Below, one piece after another: positions 4,143 to 5,914 of a DNA stretch of 5,914 bases (position 1 is the first letter of the stretch; every line of letters begins with the position of its first letter). The stretch lies in the NCBI GenBank assembly GCA_021777365.1, contig JAJYDP010000337.1, forward strand, positions 1 through 5,914. The letters are read 5' to 3'. The position numbers and the translations under genes are program-made. Origin of the DNA: Chloroflexota bacterium. GTDB lineage: Bacteria > Chloroflexota > Limnocylindria > Limnocylindrales > CSP1-4. Under the pieces are notes generated by a model. It searched no databases. It worked only from the letters and a program-made list of their open reading frames with translations, and was not told the DNA's origin.

Positions 4143-5914
4143 GGGCCGGGACCTTCGTGGCTCGCGCCGGGACCTCCGTCGCGCGGATGAGGGCGGGCAC
4201 CACCTCGGCGATGTCGCCGACCATGCCGAGGTCCGCGTAGTCGAAGATGCGCGCACGCGGATCCCGGTTGATGGCGACCACGAGGTCCGCGTGCTGCATG
4301 CCCGAGACGTGCTGCACCGCGCCCGAGATGCCGATCGCGACGTAGAGACGCGGCGTCACGGTCTGGCCGGTCTGCCCGACCTGGTGCTCCCGGCTCGCGT
4401 ACCCGTCCTCCACTGCCATGCGCGACGCGCCGATGTCGCTCCGGGCGCCCAGGCGGGCCCCGAGGTTTCGCGCCAGTGGTTCCAGCAGCGCGTGGAACTC
4501 GGCTCGCGAGCGCATGCCACGGCCGCCGGCCACGATGATCTGGGCGTCCCGGATCGAGGACGAGGAGGCCGCCGCCTCGACCGAGACGATCTCGAGCCCG
4601 ATCGACTCCTCGTGCAGCTCCGGGACGGCCCGCACGACCTCGCCCCTCCTGGCCGGGTCCCGCTGCGGCACGCTGAAGACGCCGGGCCGCACGGTGGCCA
4701 TCTGGGTCGGCGACGCGCGCGTCATGATGGTGGCCATGACGTTGCCGCCCAGGGCCGGACGGGTCTGCTTGAGGATGGCCACCAGCGATACGCTGCCCTT
4801 GGCGTAGTCGCCGATCTCGAGTTTCGTGCAGTCCGCGGTGAGGCCGCAGTCCGAAGCGTAGGCCACGCGGGGCGCCAGCTCCCGCCCCCACGGCGTCGCG
4901 CCGAAGAGCATCACCTGCGGCCGGTGCGCCCGCACGGCGCCCGCGATGGCCTGCGCGTGGGCGCTCGGGATGACGGGGTGCAGCGACGGATGCTCCAGCG
5001 CGTACACCCGGTCCGCCCCGTACGCGATCAGCTCGCCGGCGAGATCGTCCAGCTCGGCGCCGGCAAGCACGGCTCCCACCGGCACGCCCAGCGGCGCGGC
5101 GAGCTGTCGCGCCTTGCCCAGCAGCGCCAGCGAGACCGATCGGATCCCTCGGGCCTCGCGCTCGGCGTAGACCCAGAACTCGCCCTGGTAGGTGGGGGTC
5201 TGACCCGCGAGATCGTAGCGCGCATCAGAGTCGGCTGGGGCGTGCCGCGGGCCGCTGCGGTAGTGCGCATCCATCAGGGCGACGAGCTCTTCCGCATCCT
5301 GCGCGAGGACGCAGCTGCGGGCCCTGCCCTCGTTGGGCGAGAACAGCTGATAGACCTGGGTGCGCGAGCCGCGGAGCCCGATGCGTGCGGGTTCCGCACC
5401 CACCGACGCGGCGCTCCACTCGTGGATCGCGGCGGCGCGTGCCGCGCGGACGCCATGGAACGAGCGATAGAGCGGCGCGGTGCAGGCGGTGAGCGTCACG
5501 AGCACCGGGAAGCGCCGCGGTCGCACCGTCTCGGTCCCCTCCGGACCGATGCGCCGGACCTCGAACGCGGGCCCCACGTCGGGACCGCTGACGTACGCGA
5601 TCTGCTCGATCCCCAGCTCCTCGGCGACCTGCGGTGGCACCTGCGCGGTATCGCCGTCCACGGACTGCATGCCGGCGACGATCACGTACGCGCGGCTACC
5701 GTCGAAGAACTCGCGCTCGATGCGCCGGATGGCGCAGGCCAGCGAGTACGCGGTGGCGACGGTGTCGGCGCCCGCAAACCCCCGATCCGTCAGCAGCACT
5801 GCCTCGCCCGGTGCGCGAGCCATGCAGTCGACCAGGACCTCGCGCGCCTGGGGCGGCCCCATCGTCAGGTACACGGTGCGGGAGCCCGGCGCAGCCGCGG
5901 CGAGGCGACTCGCG
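4129..5914 (-). CDS. etfB-etfA: fused electron-transfer flavoprotein EtfB-EtfA, 5' end outside the window
   Basis: 594 residues are visible; the N-terminus lies beyond the right edge. ETF is a soluble FAD heterodimer carrying electrons from dehydrogenases (or NADH) to ETF:quinone oxidoreductase; here both subunits are one chain. EtfB: TMGPPQAREVL (about 17-27), LLTDRGFAGADTVATAYSLA (40-59), the nucleotide loop DGDTAQVPP (86-94), and the C-terminal arm RIGLRGSRTQVYQLFSP (177-193). A linker at about 221-243 joins EtfA: FWVYAE (246-251), GLTADCTKLEI (357-367), QTRPALGGNVMATI (383-396), then the FAD domain VAGGRGM (461-467), SRMAVEDGY (497-505), QVGQTGQTVTP (511-521) and ISGAVQH (529-535), closing with DYADLGMVGD (558-567). 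A GTG at 5874 could be read as the start, but the upstream codons (ASRLAAAAPGSRT) continue EtfB, so the gene is truncated by the window. Its end overlaps fixC-fixX by 14 bases. The glutamine in QTGQ stands where lysine is usual. Confidence 0.95.
   Translation of the reverse strand, partial: ASRLAAAAPGSRTVYLTMGPPQAREVLVDCMARAPGEAVLLTDRGFAGADTVATAYSLACAIRRIEREFFDGSRAYVIVAGMQSVDGDTAQVPPQVAEELGIEQIAYVSGPDVGPAFEVRRIGPEGTETVRPRRFPVLVTLTACTAPLYRSFHGVRAARAAAIHEWSAASVGAEPARIGLRGSRTQVYQLFSPNEGRARSCVLAQDAEELVALMDAHYRSGPRHAPADSDARYDLAGQTPTYQGEFWVYAEREARGIRSVSLALLGKARQLAAPLGVPVGAVLAGAELDDLAGELIAYGADRVYALEHPSLHPVIPSAHAQAIAGAVRAHRPQVMLFGATPWGRELAPRVAYASDCGLTADCTKLEIGDYAKGSVSLVAILKQTRPALGGNVMATIMTRASPTQMATVRPGVFSVPQRDPARRGEVVRAVPELHEESIGLEIVSVEAAASSSSIRDAQIIVAGGRGMRSRAEFHALLEPLARNLGARLGARSDIGASRMAVEDGYASREHQVGQTGQTVTPRLYVAIGISGAVQHVSGMQHADLVVAINRDPRARIFDYADLGMVGDIAEVVPALIRATEVPARATKVPAHVGD
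4144..4185 (-). repeat. 21-bp imperfect tandem duplication at the end of etfBA
   Basis: Units 4144-4164 and 4165-4185 match at 17 of 21 positions. On the minus strand they encode the adjacent heptapeptides RATEVPA and RATKVPA at the EtfA C-terminus. The unit nearer the next gene carries the GAAGG that precedes the fixC-fixX start. The farther unit carries GGAGG in the equivalent place, 30 bases from the ATG and with no start codon at proper distance. Confidence 0.6.
4152..4156 (-). promoter_or_regulatory. ribosome binding site of fixC-fixX
   Basis: On the minus strand GAAGG lies 9 bases before the ATG at 4142-4140, inside the last codons of the upstream etfBA gene. It is a modest Shine-Dalgarno sequence at workable spacing. 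It supports the 4142 start over upstream in-frame starts and fits translational coupling in an overlapping operon. Confidence 0.55.

Noticed and set aside
4143..4256. Extension of the quinone-oxidoreductase frame upstream of its ATG
   Set aside because: These 38 codons overlap EtfA coding sequence and read as Ser/Arg-rich noise. The FAD-binding motif begins ten residues after the 4142 start.
5872..5874. GTG as the true start of the fused ETF
   Set aside because: The frame stays open to the window edge with EtfB-like residues, and the N-terminal EtfB part is missing, so the start lies outside.
1..5914. CRISPR arrays, tRNA or rRNA genes, complete insertion sequences, phage or defence genes
   Set aside because: No regularly spaced repeats, cloverleaf-like sequence, rRNA motif, clear transposase or terminal inverted repeats were seen on either strand.

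Overview
The window is a GC-rich (roughly 70% by eye) bacterial chromosomal segment with strong G/C preference at third codon positions. This fits a high-GC lineage such as Chloroflexota or Actinomycetota. The sequence alone does not settle the taxon: there is no rRNA, tRNA or marker gene.

Layout. The left edge (1-149) has little. A probable small membrane protein runs leftward from 680 to 150. Divergent from it, with only 16 bases between the start codons, a tight two-gene rightward unit begins behind a perfect AGGAGG. Its first gene (697-1515) is an exported or anchored protein with a possible NTF2-like end. The second (1512-1997) is a small lipoprotein, joined by an ATGA overlap. A convergent spacer (1998-2474) follows; it has no secure gene, two inverted repeats, and open frames on both strands.

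The right half (2475 to the window edge) is a leftward electron-transfer-flavoprotein operon and the best-supported part of the window. The upstream gene, cut by the right edge, is a single-chain fusion of the EtfB and EtfA subunits. It overlaps by 14 bases the next gene, an ETF:quinone-oxidoreductase-type protein whose C-terminus is a fused FixX-like ferredoxin domain. Together they put the four functions of a Fix/EtfABCX complex into two polypeptides: EtfBA takes electrons from NADH or acyl-CoA dehydrogenases, and FixC-FixX passes them to membrane quinone and/or through Fe-S clusters.

Two features point to the bifurcating-type branch of this family rather than the mitochondrial-type ETF/ETF-QO pair. 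One is the EtfB loop DGDTAQVPP; the other is an eight-cysteine ferredoxin end able to hold two [4Fe-4S] clusters. This is the most interesting hypothesis here and is an inference. The leftward membrane protein and the secreted pair have no evident link to it.
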